Positions 18,952 through 28,107 of a stretch of 64,000 nt of DNA are shown piece after piece. How positions within the stretch are numbered: the first letter of the stretch is position 1; each line of letters begins with the position of its first letter. The position numbers were made by a program, and so were the translations under genes. The stretch comes from Aquimarina acroporae (GTDB lineage Bacteria; Bacteroidota; Bacteroidia; Flavobacteriales; Flavobacteriaceae), in contig NZ_JALPRE010000007.1 in the NCBI RefSeq assembly GCF_023195925.1, forward strand, positions 372,001-436,000. The letters run 5' to 3'. The notes beneath the pieces are model-generated. The model saw only the letters and a program-made list of their open reading frames with translations, did not search any database and was not told where the DNA came from.

Positions 18952-19758
18952 ATGGCAAACAATATCGAAGTAAAAGAATTACTTGATGCAGGTGTACACT
19001 TTGGTCACCTGACAAGAAGATGGGATCCAAACATGGCACCATATATCTATATGGAACGTAATGGGATTCACATTATCAATCTATATAAAACTGCTGCAAA
19101 AATCGACGAAGCTAGTGAAGCTTTAAAAAAGATTGCAGCGTCCGGCAGAAAAATCCTTTTTGTTGCGACCAAAAAACAAGCTAAAGAAATCGTAGCCGAA
19201 AAAGCTAGCAAAGCGAACCAACCATACATTACTGAAAGATGGCCTGGTGGTATGTTAACCAACTTTGTTACTATTCGTAAAGCTGTTAAAAAAATGGCTG
19301 CTATCGATAGAATGAAGAAAGATGGTACCTTCAACACATTATCTAAAAAAGAACGTTTACAGGTAGATCGTTTGAGAGCAAAATTAGAAAAGAACTTAGG
19401 TTCTATTTCTGATATGACTCGTTTACCAGGAGCGTTATTTGTAGTTGATATTACTCGTGAACACATCGCAGTAAAAGAAGCTCAGAAATTAAACATTCCT
19501 ATTTTCGCAATGGTTGACACAAACTCTGACCCTCGTCAGGTAGATTATGTTATCCCAGCGAATGATGATGCTTCTAAGTCTATTGACAAAGTGATGAATT
19601 TTGTAAGCGACGCAATTATTGAAGGTTTAAATGAAAGAAAAGCTTCTAAGGACGCTCCTAAAAAAGATGCTCCTGCAAAAGCTGAAGCAGCTAAGCCAAA
19701 GGCAGCTGCACCTGAAGTTGAAGTAGTAGCAGAAACTGCAAAGCAAGAAGAAGAATAA
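18952..19758 (+). CDS. rpsB: 30S ribosomal protein S2
   Basis: 268 residues. Typical S2 sequence: VKELLDAGVHFGHLTRRWDP, IYMERNGIHIINLYKT, ILFVATKKQAKEIV, ITERWPGGMLTNF, GALFVVDITREHIAVKEA and IFAMVDTNSDPRQVDYVIPANDDA. The C-terminus carries a Lys/Ala/Glu-rich extension (KDAPKKDAPAKAEAAKPKAAA) that is longer than in many bacteria and is common in Bacteroidota. The order rpsB-tsf is the usual one. A leader hairpin precedes the gene and a terminator-like hairpin separates it from tsf. Confidence 0.98.
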   Translation: MANNIEVKELLDAGVHFGHLTRRWDPNMAPYIYMERNGIHIINLYKTAAKIDEASEALKKIAASGRKILFVATKKQAKEIVAEKASKANQPYITERWPGGMLTNFVTIRKAVKKMAAIDRMKKDGTFNTLSKKERLQVDRLRAKLEKNLGSISDMTRLPGALFVVDITREHIAVKEAQKLNIPIFAMVDTNSDPRQVDYVIPANDDASKSIDKVMNFVSDAIIEGLNERKASKDAPKKDAPAKAEAAKPKAAAPEVEVVAETAKQEEE

Positions 19759-19833
19759 ACGAATATATCGTTTAACAGTCTTTAAAAGTTACAGGTTAAG
19801 CATGCTTTTAGCAAACTTAACTTTAACATAAAA

Positions 19834-19889
19834 TTGATGAGTCGTTTAGTTCTTTACTTTTGCAGTACAAACTAAACGACTTGTTTTTT
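19834..19889 (+). promoter_or_regulatory. Terminator hairpin of rpsB with a tsf promoter element inside its loop
   Basis: Arms 19840-19850 (AGTCGTTTAGT) and 19871-19881 pair perfectly (11 bp) across a 20-base loop and are followed by TGTTTTTTA, the form of an intrinsic terminator. Within the loop, TACTTTTG at 19855-19862 matches the TAnnTTTG -7 box, and TTG at 19834-19836 lies 18 bases upstream. The same DNA can thus end rpsB transcripts and start tsf transcripts. Confidence 0.65.
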
Positions 19890-19925
19890 ATACAAACAAC
19901 ACATTACACATTAAATTTTAAAGTT

Positions 19926-20747
19926 ATGGCAAAGATTACGGCCGCAGAAGTAAATAAATTAAGAAAAACAACAGGTGCTGGAATGATGGATTGTAAAAAA
20001 GCACTTGTAGAAGCTGAAGGTGATTTTGATAAAGCTATCGAAATCCTTAGAAAAAAAGGTCAGAAAGTTGCTGCAAACAGAGCCGACAGAGATTCTACCG
20101 AAGGTGCTGTAATTGCAAAAGTAAATGATGCAAAAAACAAAGGAGTTATCGTTTCACTTAACTGCGAAACTGATTTCGTAGGTAAAAACGAAACTTTTGT
20201 TTCTTTGGCTCATGAACTTGCAGAATTAGCATTATCTGCTTCTTCAAAAGAAGATTTACTTGCTAAAGATTTTAATGGTATCACTGTTCAAGAAAAACTT
20301 ACTGAGCAAACTGGTGTAATTGGAGAAAAAATCGAAATAGGAGATTTTAGAGTATTAGAAGCTCCTTTTGTAGGTTCTTATATCCACGCTGGAAACAAAA
20401 TAGGAGTATTAACAGGACTTTCTCAAAGTGCTGATGGCGCAGAGGTTGTTGCCAAAGATGTTGCTATGCAAGCTGCTGCGATGAATCCAGTTGCTTTAAA
20501 TGAAGATGGTGTTGATCAGTCTGTAATCGATAAAGAAATCGAGATTGCAAAAGATCAATTACGTCAAGAAGGCAAACCAGAAGAAATGCTTGACAATATC
20601 GCTAAAGGAAAAATCAAACGTTTCTTTAAAGACAACACTTTAGTTAACCAAGCATTTATCAAAGATAATAAGAAGAGTGTTTCTGATTACGTAAAGACTC
20701 TTGGAGATGTATCTGTAGTTGCTTTTGAAAGAGTAGCTTTAGGATAA
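19926..20747 (+). CDS. tsf: Translation elongation factor Ts
   Basis: 273 residues from the ATG at 19926. An upstream in-frame start at 19860 would add 22 residues without similarity to the family and would begin inside the hairpin, so it was not used. EF-Ts releases GDP from EF-Tu. Family sequence: AAEVNKLRKTTGAGMMDCKKALVEAEGDFDKA (UBA-like N-terminal module with the TGAGMMDCKKAL signature), VSLNCETDFVGKNE, GSYIHAGNKIGVL, AMQAAAMNP and IDKEIEIAKDQLRQEGKPE. The gene probably has its own promoter within the rpsB terminator and is closed by a strong terminator. Confidence 0.97.
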   Translation: MAKITAAEVNKLRKTTGAGMMDCKKALVEAEGDFDKAIEILRKKGQKVAANRADRDSTEGAVIAKVNDAKNKGVIVSLNCETDFVGKNETFVSLAHELAELALSASSKEDLLAKDFNGITVQEKLTEQTGVIGEKIEIGDFRVLEAPFVGSYIHAGNKIGVLTGLSQSADGAEVVAKDVAMQAAAMNPVALNEDGVDQSVIDKEIEIAKDQLRQEGKPEEMLDNIAKGKIKRFFKDNTLVNQAFIKDNKKSVSDYVKTLGDVSVVAFERVALG

Positions 20748-20780
20748 TTAAAAAAATGTCATTTTAATTGACAAAAACAA

Positions 20781-20814
20781 AAAACCGCTTCTTTTCAGAA
20801 GCGGTTTTTTTTCG
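20781..20814 (+). terminator. Intrinsic terminator of tsf
   Basis: AAAACCGCTTCT (20781-20792) pairs perfectly with 20797-20808 across a TTTC loop, and the stem runs directly into a T tract ending at 20812. It lies about 35 bases after the tsf stop. Confidence 0.92.
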
Positions 20815-21020
20815 TCTTCATTTTTCGAAATATATCATTAAGACCTCAAACTCTACAAAACCTTAAACTCTTAAAGGTTTTATCCCCCATAATAAGATCA
20901 GTTCCCCAATTGATCCTAAAAAGTCAGAGCATCTATGGTAATATTTCTCATCCCCTTCACTTTTTGTTTTCCTTGGAGCAAACGTATAACATAATTAAAA
21001 GCCAATCAATACCCAGTGCA

Positions 21021-21058
21021 GGGGAAAAACACCCTTTTTTTACGGAAAAGCCTAACTT
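21021..21058 (+). promoter_or_regulatory. GGGG-N6-(A)CCC box followed by TTACGGAAAAGCC motif, upstream of pyrH
   Basis: The 400-base gap between tsf and pyrH holds, after the terminator, GGGGAAAAACACCC at 21021-21034, then a T run, then TTACGGAAAAGCCTAACTTT from 21040. Similar pairs of elements occur at 30569-30628 and 60118-60159. Function unknown; a regulator-binding region is likely. The remaining bases of the gap show no reading frame. Confidence 0.45.
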
Positions 21059-21121
21059 TAACATTTAAAACAAAAGTTTACCTTTATACCGTAAAGTAAT
21101 TTTCTAAATTAAGAATATCAT

Positions 21122-21129
21122 TATATTTG
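21122..21129 (+). promoter_or_regulatory. Minus-7 element of the pyrH-frr promoter
   Basis: TATATTTG matches TAnnTTTG exactly and lies 21 bases before the pyrH ATG, which implies a very short leader. No good TTTG was found at the expected distance upstream, so only the -7 part is claimed. Confidence 0.5.
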
Positions 21130-21150
21130 CACCACAGTTCAAAAATCGCA

Positions 21151-21858
21151 ATGAAATACAACAGAATATTACTTAAGTTATCTGGCGAAGCCTTAATGGG
21201 TGAACGTCAGTATGGTATCGACCCAAAAAGATTGGCAGAATATGCTTATGAAATCAAACAAATCACTGATAAAGGTGTAGAAGTAGCCATCGTAATTGGT
21301 GGAGGTAATATTTTCAGAGGTGTTGCCGGAGCCAGTAAAGGGATGGATCGTGTGCAGGGGGATCATATGGGAATGTTAGCCACGGTTATTAATGGATTAG
21401 CATTACAAAGTGCTTTGGAAGATGCAGGAATCCCAACACGCTTGCAGTCTGCTGTAAAAATTAACGAAGTAGCAGAGCCTTTTATTCGAAGAAGAGCATT
21501 ACGCCATTTGGAAAAAGGAAGAGTTGTTATTTTTGGAGGAGGAACCGGGAATCCTTATTTTACAACCGACTCTGCAGCTGTACTTCGAGCTATTGAAATA
21601 CAAGCAGATGTTATCCTCAAAGGAACAAGAGTTGACGGTATTTATACTGCAGACCCAGAAAAAGATGCAGACGCAACAAAATTTGATTTTATATCATTCG
21701 ATGATGTACTTCAGAAAGGTCTTAAAGTAATGGATACTACAGCATTCACACTTAGTCAGGAAAATGAGTTACCTATAATAGTATTCGATATGAATAAAGC
21801 TGGAAATTTACTAAAAGTAGTTGCCGGTGAATCTGTAGGCACACAAGTTAACCTTTAA
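21151..21858 (+). CDS. pyrH: UMP kinase
   Basis: 235 residues from the ATG at 21151; a TTG eight codons upstream lies within the promoter element and was rejected. The enzyme phosphorylates UMP to UDP in pyrimidine synthesis and is a hexamer of the amino-acid-kinase fold. Family sequence: [88 protein letters not shown]. It is followed 46 bases later by frr, the conserved pairing in bacteria. Confidence 0.97.
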   Translation: MKYNRILLKLSGEALMGERQYGIDPKRLAEYAYEIKQITDKGVEVAIVIGGGNIFRGVAGASKGMDRVQGDHMGMLATVINGLALQSALEDAGIPTRLQSAVKINEVAEPFIRRRALRHLEKGRVVIFGGGTGNPYFTTDSAAVLRAIEIQADVILKGTRVDGIYTADPEKDADATKFDFISFDDVLQKGLKVMDTTAFTLSQENELPIIVFDMNKAGNLLKVVAGESVGTQVNL

Positions 21859-21904
21859 TTAAATTGGCTTATTTTTTGATCAGTCAAAAGAAAAGATTAA
21901 AACA

Positions 21905-22468
21905 ATGAACGAAGAAATAGATTTTATTCTGGATTCTACCAAAGAATCAATGCAAGCTGCAATCGTGCATTTAGAAAAAAAATTACTTAATATTAGAGCT
22001 GGAAAAGCTTCTCCAGCTATGCTAGGAAGTGTTTTGGTTGAATATTACGGTTCACCTACTCCATTAAATCAGGTAGGAAATGTTACCACTCCCGACGCCA
22101 GAACGATAAGCATACAGCCTTTTGAAAAATCTTTAATTCCAGAGATCGAAAAAGGAATAATGATGGCTAACCTCGGCTTTAACCCTATGAATAATGGAGA
22201 AAGTGTGATTATCAATGTTCCTCCTTTAACCGAAGAGCGACGTAAAGAACTTGTGAAGCAAGCCAAGGCAGAAGCCGAAGATTCTAAAGTAGGAGTTCGT
22301 AACGATCGAAAGACGGCTAATAATGACATCAAAAAGCTGGAAAAAGATGGACTATCTGAGGATATGGCCAAAAATGCAGAAGTAGACATACAAGAGCTTA
22401 CTAATTCATTTATCAAAAAGATTGATGAAATGCTAAATCTAAAGGAAAAAGAGATCATGACAGTTTAA
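21905..22468 (+). CDS. frr: Ribosome recycling factor
   Basis: 187 residues, the expected length. With EF-G it splits post-termination ribosomes. Typical sequence: MQAAIVHLEKKLLNIRAGKASPAML, VEYYGSPTPLNQVGNV, DARTISIQPFEKSLIPEIEKGI, VIINVPPLTEERRKELVKQAK and KVGVRNDRKTANNDIKKLEK. It lies immediately downstream of pyrH and is closed by an intrinsic terminator, so pyrH-frr form a two-gene operon. Confidence 0.98.
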   Translation: MNEEIDFILDSTKESMQAAIVHLEKKLLNIRAGKASPAMLGSVLVEYYGSPTPLNQVGNVTTPDARTISIQPFEKSLIPEIEKGIMMANLGFNPMNNGESVIINVPPLTEERRKELVKQAKAEAEDSKVGVRNDRKTANNDIKKLEKDGLSEDMAKNAEVDIQELTNSFIKKIDEMLNLKEKEIMTV

Positions 22469-22496
22469 ACCGCTTAGGTTTAGTTAATAATATCTC

Positions 22497-22526
22497 AAAG
22501 CGTTTTCTATATGGAAACGCTTTTTT
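22497..22526 (+). terminator. Intrinsic terminator of pyrH-frr
   Basis: AAAGCGTTTTC (22497-22507) pairs with 22513-22523 with one G-T pair and a five-base loop, and the stem is followed by a T tract ending at 22526. It lies 28 bases after the frr stop. Confidence 0.88.
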
Positions 22527-22559
22527 GTATCTTCGCCTTTTTTGAACCTCTTCCTAATA

Positions 22560-24998
22560 ATGCAGAACAAATTTTTTTGTTTATTATTTTTTATACCCTT
22601 TATTACCCTATCCCAAGTAAGTATTAGAGGAATTGTTATTGACAAGGCATCTAATCAGCCCCTACCATTTGCCACGATAAAAACCAACACTTCGTCTTTT
22701 GCACTTACCTCTGTAGATGGAGAATTTATTATTCGTTGCAAAACATCTCCAGTTAGTTTAACGATAAGTTATCAAGGCTATCAAACTAAAACTCTTACCG
22801 TAGAGTCTAAACAAGATAAAGTCAAAATAGAACTATCTCCAGAAGAGGGAAATCTGGGCGCCTTGAACTTAGATGCCAAAGAAAATGTAGCTTCCAAAAT
22901 TATTCAAGAAGCTATTCGCAAAAAAAGACAAAATGACCCCAAAAAGTCATTTAAAAGTTACTCTTATAAGAGTTATACCAAATTTAAAATTACCGAAGAT
23001 AACCAAGCTAGACTAAAAACCCTTGATACTACCAGCACCGATATTGAGCAAATTTTTAATAAAGCACACTCTTTCCTATCTGAAAAAGTAAGTTATTATC
23101 AATTCAAAAAGGGACTAGAAGAAAAGGAAACGGTCTTAGCCACAAGAATGACAGGGTTTGAAGATCCAGTATATAATGTTTTGGGCATAAAGGTACAATC
23201 GAACTCTTTGTACAATGAAGACTACACCATCTTCAACGATAAATTTGTTGGTCCCTTATCCAGTAGAGCTTTAAAGAACTATTATTACAAAGTTTTAAAT
23301 ACTACTCAAGATGAAAAACCTGCTTTTGTTATACTTTTTCAACCAAGAAAGTCAAAAAAATACGCAAGCTTAGAAGGAGTTTTATATATAGACATAAAAA
23401 CATTAGCGATTCAAAAAGCGATTATTGAGCTTAGAGGAGAGCTTAATGTAATGGCCAGACACGATTTTGAATATTTTCCTGAACATGAAAACTGGTTCCC
23501 AAAAAGTCAGGAAATAACAATAAGACCCGGTAACGGCAAGCAAAAAGTAAATCTGTTTGGTGGACAAATATCTGTAGGTCGGTTAGGTGTTGATCAAAAG
23601 AGTTTTACCGGAAACAACGATTTTCTTATTTCAAAAACTGACATCTTCGATATTACACTTAACGACACCAAAGAAATAAAGGCCACTCAACCTACTATAA
23701 AAATTGATCCCGACGCAAAATCAAGACCAGAATCGTACTGGAAGCAATATAGAACCAGTGCAATCACAGAAAAAGATTTAAACTCGTTTCCAATAGTCGA
23801 CAGCATAGTAAAAGCCCAGAATATTAAACGACGTATAAATGTTATTCAAAGCTTCAATGTAGGATATTACCCTGTGGGATTTTTCGATTTTGACCTTACC
23901 TATCCCGTAAAATACAACAATTTCGAAGGTATGCGACTGGGCCTGGGAGGACTTACCAATGCAAAGTTTTCTAAACGTTTCAGGCTTGAAGGATATTGGG
24001 TTTACGGATTTAGAGATGACAAAGCCAAATTTGGAGTTGGAGGAGGTGTATTGCTAAATAAAAACTCCAGTTCATGGCTCAATGTAAATTATACAGACGA
24101 CATTAAAGAAGTAGGAAGCTTTTTCTATCTAACAGACAGAAGAGTATATTCTCTATTCGAACCCAGATTGGTAAATATTGATTTCTATTATAAACACAGG
24201 ACCTGGGGCACCAGTTTACAACACCAAATTTCTCCCAAACTTCTCTCAGAAACGCAATTGACTGTTAGCAACATCAATCAAACCGGAGGCTATAGATATA
24301 TAAAGGGCAACGAATCTTTTTCATCCTATAAAACCGCAGAGTCTACAATAGCGTTGAGATGGAGCCCATTTAGCAAATTTCTAAAGACCCCAAACGGATT
24401 AAAAGAAATCCGAGATGGGTACCCCAAAATTACGGCTCAATATACGCAGGGTTTCAAAGGTATCTTCGATAGCAACTTCAACTATAGCAAAATTGGTATT
24501 AAAGCAGAGTATATGATTAACAGAATTAATCAATCAAGCACAAGTTTTTTGTTGGAGGCCGATTTAGCTTCTGGAGATGTACCTCTTACCCATTTATACC
24601 ATGCGTACCCTAATGCACCAACCAAAGAAACCGTATTTCAAAGATTTTCTGTAGCGGGACGAAGAACTTTCGAAACTATGTTTTTTGGAGAATTCTTTAG
24701 TGATCGATTAGCAACCCTACAAATAAAACACAGAATAGAACCCGTAAAAATTACAAGTTGGTTTAAACCCGAAGTAGTTTTTATTACAAGATATGCTATT
24801 GGTGGCGTTAGCAATATCGAGAATCACCAAGGTGTAAATTTCACTTCCCTAGAAGACTTATATCAAGAATCTGGATTAGAAATCAATAAATTATTTGCAG
24901 GCTTCGGATTAAGTTTTGCCTACCGCTATGGTGCTTATCATTTACCTAAGTTTGATGATAATTTATCCTTCAAATTTACATTCTATTTGAAACTCTAG
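22560..24998 (+). CDS. Outer membrane protein, carboxypeptidase-regulatory plus DUF5686 domain
   Basis: 812 residues from the ATG at 22560, which gives a good signal peptide (FFCLLFFIPFITLSQ); an in-frame TTG six codons earlier is less likely. A carboxypeptidase-D regulatory-like domain (about 20-100: SIRGIVIDKASNQPLPFATI, SYQGYQTKTLTVES) precedes a long region typical of DUF5686 (ASKIIQEAIRKKRQNDP, SYKSYTKFKI, VLGIKVQSNSLY) and then a strand-rich C-terminal half ending FKFTFYLKL, as expected for an outer membrane beta-barrel. It has no plug domain of TonB receptors. Role unknown. It has no close partner; the next gene starts about 90 bases later and has its own promoter element. Confidence 0.85.
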   Translation: MQNKFFCLLFFIPFITLSQVSIRGIVIDKASNQPLPFATIKTNTSSFALTSVDGEFIIRCKTSPVSLTISYQGYQTKTLTVESKQDKVKIELSPEEGNLGALNLDAKENVASKIIQEAIRKKRQNDPKKSFKSYSYKSYTKFKITEDNQARLKTLDTTSTDIEQIFNKAHSFLSEKVSYYQFKKGLEEKETVLATRMTGFEDPVYNVLGIKVQSNSLYNEDYTIFNDKFVGPLSSRALKNYYYKVLNTTQDEKPAFVILFQPRKSKKYASLEGVLYIDIKTLAIQKAIIELRGELNVMARHDFEYFPEHENWFPKSQEITIRPGNGKQKVNLFGGQISVGRLGVDQKSFTGNNDFLISKTDIFDITLNDTKEIKATQPTIKIDPDAKSRPESYWKQYRTSAITEKDLNSFPIVDSIVKAQNIKRRINVIQSFNVGYYPVGFFDFDLTYPVKYNNFEGMRLGLGGLTNAKFSKRFRLEGYWVYGFRDDKAKFGVGGGVLLNKNSSSWLNVNYTDDIKEVGSFFYLTDRRVYSLFEPRLVNIDFYYKHRTWGTSLQHQISPKLLSETQLTVSNINQTGGYRYIKGNESFSSYKTAESTIALRWSPFSKFLKTPNGLKEIRDGYPKITAQYTQGFKGIFDSNFNYSKIGIKAEYMINRINQSSTSFLLEADLASGDVPLTHLYHAYPNAPTKETVFQRFSVAGRRTFETMFFGEFFSDRLATLQIKHRIEPVKITSWFKPEVVFITRYAIGGVSNIENHQGVNFTSLEDLYQESGLEINKLFAGFGLSFAYRYGAYHLPKFDDNLSFKFTFYLKL

Positions 24999-25060
24999 TT
25001 TTTTTTATTGTAAACCCATTTTCTTTACATCAATTGATAAAGAATAAATCTTCAAATCCT

Positions 25061-25068
25061 TACATTTG
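25061..25068 (+). promoter_or_regulatory. Minus-7 element of the RND transporter gene
   Basis: TACATTTG matches the TAnnTTTG consensus exactly, 19 bases before the ATG at 25087. A -33 element at the usual spacing is not clear. Confidence 0.45.
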
Positions 25069-25086
25069 CATCTGGAAAATAAAGGA

Positions 25087-27489
25087 ATGGCAAAATTATT
25101 CAGTTTCGGGTTTTGGAATGCATTAGCGGGGATTATTCTTAGGAATAGAGCTGTAATATTTATAATCATTGTGGGAATTACAGTTTTTCTTGGTTTCCAA
25201 TGGCAGAACATGAGGTTTTCTTATACCGAAGCTAACCTTTTACCAGATGATCACGAAGTAAACATACAGTATCAAGAATTTCTAGATAAATTTGGTGAAG
25301 AAGGCAATTTGATTGTCATGGCTGTAAAGGACAGTACACTTTTTACACCTGAAAAATTAAAGGCCTGGAATGATTTTAATAATTCTTTCAAGCAGTATGA
25401 CGAAATAGAACTTGTAGTTTCGCTAAATGATCTCAAAAAATTAAAAAAACTAGACAACCCTCCTAGATTTGAATTGATCCCTTTTATTCAGGATTCTGTA
25501 TACACCCAAAAACAGGTATCCCAATATGAATATGAACTTTTCAACAAACTTCCGTTCTATGAGGGGTTAGTATATAGCAATAAATCTAAAACGATACAAA
25601 GTGCCTTGTATGTAAAAAAAGATATTGTTAATACTCCTATAAGAAAAAAGTTTATCACATCGGTGTTACAACCTAAGGTAGCCGAGTTCGAAGCAAAATA
25701 TAATATGGATGTTCGTGTATCTGGAATGCCGTACATCAGAACGTTGAACTCGCAAAATATAATGGATGAAATCCTGATTTTCATCGTAGCTGCGTTATCT
25801 GTTACTTCGCTTATATTTTTCTTTTTCTTTAGATCTTTCAGAGCTACTTTTATTTCAATGACTGCTGTTATTATTGGGGTAATGTGGGCTTTTGGACTTT
25901 TAGGGTTACTAGAATATGAAATAACCGTACTCACAGCCATCATTCCTCCTTTGGTTATTGTTATAGGTATACCCAATTGTATTTTCTTAATCAACAAGTA
26001 CCAGCAAGAGATAAAAAAGCATGGTAACAAAGCTAAGTCTCTTCAACGAGTAATTACCAAAGTAGGAAATGCAACATTAATGACCAATGTTACAACAGCT
26101 GCAGGTTTTGCAACATTTGCCTTAACCGAAAGTAAACTGCTAAAAGAATTTGGTATCGTAGCCTCACTGAATATCATCGCATTATTCATTCTATGCCTGC
26201 TAGTAATCACCATTATCTATAGCTACATGCCGCAGCCCAAAGAAAGGCATCTTAAACATTTGGGGAAACGATGGATGGAAAGCCTGGTAAACTGGATGGA
26301 AGATATGGTAAAAAACCGTAGGGTAACTATTTACTTTTCTTCAGTTATCATATTAATTGCTAGTATTATTGGTATTTATACAATTAAGGTATCTGGAAGC
26401 CTTTTGGAAGACATGCCCAAATCATCTGGTTTTTTTAAAGATATTGTATTTTTCGAACAGGAGTTTGATGGTATCATGCCTCTTGAAATTTTGATTGATA
26501 CCAAACGCAAACAAGGGGTGATGAAGCTTCCTACCTTAAAGCGCATGGAAAAACTTCAAGAACTATTAGAAGAGACTCCCGAGCTATCTAAGCCCATTTC
26601 AATTGTAAGTCTGGTTAAATATTCTAAACAGGCATTTTACAATGGAAATCCAAAATACTATCAAATACCAACCAGTCAGGAAAGAAATTTTATTCTACCA
26701 TATGCCAAAAGCTTTGAATCTGAAGCTAATGTAATGAATAGCTATATAGACTCTACTGGTCAATATGCTCGTATCACTACATTTATGAAAGATGTAGGAA
26801 CAGAAGAGATGGAAAGAATTGAAACGAACTTATATCCTAAATTAGAAAAGATTTTTCCAAAAGATCGATATAACATTTCATTTACCGGTAAGGCTCTTGT
26901 TTTCCAAAAAGGAACAAAATACTTGGTATGGAATCTTGTGTTCTCTTTGGGACTTGCCATTATTCTTATCGCCATTTTTATGGCCTGGATGTTTAGATCA
27001 TTTAAAATGATTATTATATCATTGATCCCTAATCTTCTACCCTTACTTATGACCGCTGGCCTCATGGGGTTTTTGGGCGTACCCATAAAACCTTCAACCA
27101 TTTTGGTATTTAGTATTGCTTTTGGAATTTCGGTAGATGATACTATCCACTTTCTGGCCAAGTATAGACAAGAACTAAAATCTAACCACTGGAGAATTAG
27201 AAAATCTGTTTTTGCTTCTTTACGAGAAACCGGAGTAAGTATGTTTTACACATCTACTGTGCTGTTTTTTGGTTTCTCGGTATTTATGATATCTAGTTTC
27301 GGAGGCACCAAAGCTTTGGGTGGGCTTGTATCTACAACTTTGCTTTTTGCCATGTTGGCAAACTTATTACTTCTACCTTCATTACTATTGTCTCTTGAAC
27401 GCAGTATAGCGAACAAAAAGACAATGAAGGAACCTACCTTAAAAATAATTCCTAACGAGGACGAAATAGAGGCCTCAGAAGAAGAATAA
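25087..27489 (+). CDS. RND-superfamily (MMPL type) membrane transporter
   Basis: 800 residues from the ATG at 25087, preceded by AAAGGA; an in-frame TTG seven codons upstream coincides with the promoter element. The protein has the duplicated RND plan: one membrane segment near the N-terminus (VIFIIIVGITVFLGF), a periplasmic loop (SYTEANLLPDDHEVN), a block of five segments (around 220-385, with FRATFISMTAVIIGVMWAF), then the repeat of this pattern (VTIYFSSVIILIASIIGIY, a loop to about 610, and LLPLLMTAGLMGFLGVP, FGISVDDTIHFLAKYR). The GISVDDTIHF stretch is typical of MMPL/hopanoid-lipid exporters. Probable role: proton-driven export of a lipid or hydrophobic compound; the substrate is unknown. 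Confidence 0.9.
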   Translation: MAKLFSFGFWNALAGIILRNRAVIFIIIVGITVFLGFQWQNMRFSYTEANLLPDDHEVNIQYQEFLDKFGEEGNLIVMAVKDSTLFTPEKLKAWNDFNNSFKQYDEIELVVSLNDLKKLKKLDNPPRFELIPFIQDSVYTQKQVSQYEYELFNKLPFYEGLVYSNKSKTIQSALYVKKDIVNTPIRKKFITSVLQPKVAEFEAKYNMDVRVSGMPYIRTLNSQNIMDEILIFIVAALSVTSLIFFFFFRSFRATFISMTAVIIGVMWAFGLLGLLEYEITVLTAIIPPLVIVIGIPNCIFLINKYQQEIKKHGNKAKSLQRVITKVGNATLMTNVTTAAGFATFALTESKLLKEFGIVASLNIIALFILCLLVITIIYSYMPQPKERHLKHLGKRWMESLVNWMEDMVKNRRVTIYFSSVIILIASIIGIYTIKVSGSLLEDMPKSSGFFKDIVFFEQEFDGIMPLEILIDTKRKQGVMKLPTLKRMEKLQELLEETPELSKPISIVSLVKYSKQAFYNGNPKYYQIPTSQERNFILPYAKSFESEANVMNSYIDSTGQYARITTFMKDVGTEEMERIETNLYPKLEKIFPKDRYNISFTGKALVFQKGTKYLVWNLVFSLGLAIILIAIFMAWMFRSFKMIIISLIPNLLPLLMTAGLMGFLGVPIKPSTILVFSIAFGISVDDTIHFLAKYRQELKSNHWRIRKSVFASLRETGVSMFYTSTVLFFGFSVFMISSFGGTKALGGLVSTTLLFAMLANLLLLPSLLLSLERSIANKKTMKEPTLKIIPNEDEIEASEEE

Positions 27490-27511
27490 GCTATTTTCAT
27501 TCTAAACAAAA

Positions 27512-27539
27512 AAGCCCCGTTAGTGAACTAACGGGACTT
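27512..27539 (-). terminator. Hairpin whose T tract is on the minus strand
   Basis: CCCGTTAG (27516-27523) pairs with CTAACGGG (27528-27535). On the plus strand the stem is followed by ACTTCTGT, a poor T tract. On the minus strand it runs into GCTTTTTTG, a good one. It may serve the transporter gene weakly, but as built it fits a minus-strand transcript arriving from the 27540-28000 gap. Confidence 0.6.
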
Positions 27540-27648
27540 CTGTAAGATAGATTACCCCAAAACCTATCGAACTAAACTTAACGTAAACACAATCGTCATA
27601 ATTGCATATGCAAGATACTGCCCCTTTTTGTATTTTGAAATAGTATCA

Positions 27649-27672
27649 AGGGGGGAAAAATCCCCTTTTTTG
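27649..27672 (+). promoter_or_regulatory. GGGG-N6-CCCC box in the gap before asnS
   Basis: The 618-base gap between the transporter and asnS contains GGGGAAAAATCCCC at 27653-27666 with extra G before it and a six-base T tract after it. It matches the other boxes of the window but has no ACGG motif next to it. Apart from this box, the hairpin at 27512 and a TATCTTTG -7 element at 27993-28000 in front of asnS, the gap is AT-rich without a reading frame. Confidence 0.45.
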
Positions 27673-27992
27673 CAAATTAAACTAAATTTTAACATTATTT
27701 AAACTTGTAAAATCCATTAACAATCCCAAAACCTTTAATTCAAAGCAGGTTACAAAAGCATTAATCGTTTTACAAAATGATAATTATTAAAGAAAAAATC
27801 TTCAAAAGCAACCTTCTTAACTTCAAAAACCAGAATTTTACAGTTTTTTACAAGCACATGCTCCTTTAAAAAACGTCAGATTTTGAAAACTTCACTTGTT
27901 AAGTTTTCAAATATCAAAAAGAATACCAAAATATTTCTTACCGAAACTGCTTTTTGAATTCAATGTATTATGCTCCAATCGGATTAAAAAAT

Positions 27993-28000
27993 TATCTTTG
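27993..28000 (+). promoter_or_regulatory. Minus-7 element of the asnS promoter
   Basis: TATCTTTG matches TAnnTTTG exactly, 108 bases before the asnS ATG. No convincing -33 TTTG is seen. A leader of about 100 bases would follow. Confidence 0.45.
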
Positions 28001-28107
28001 CTACCTTAAATTTTGTAGGTAGGTCTAATTTTTAGTATCTGTGGTTGCAAATAATATGCAACCATTCTTACAAAAAGAGAACAAAATAAAATTATAAATA
28101 AACACAA

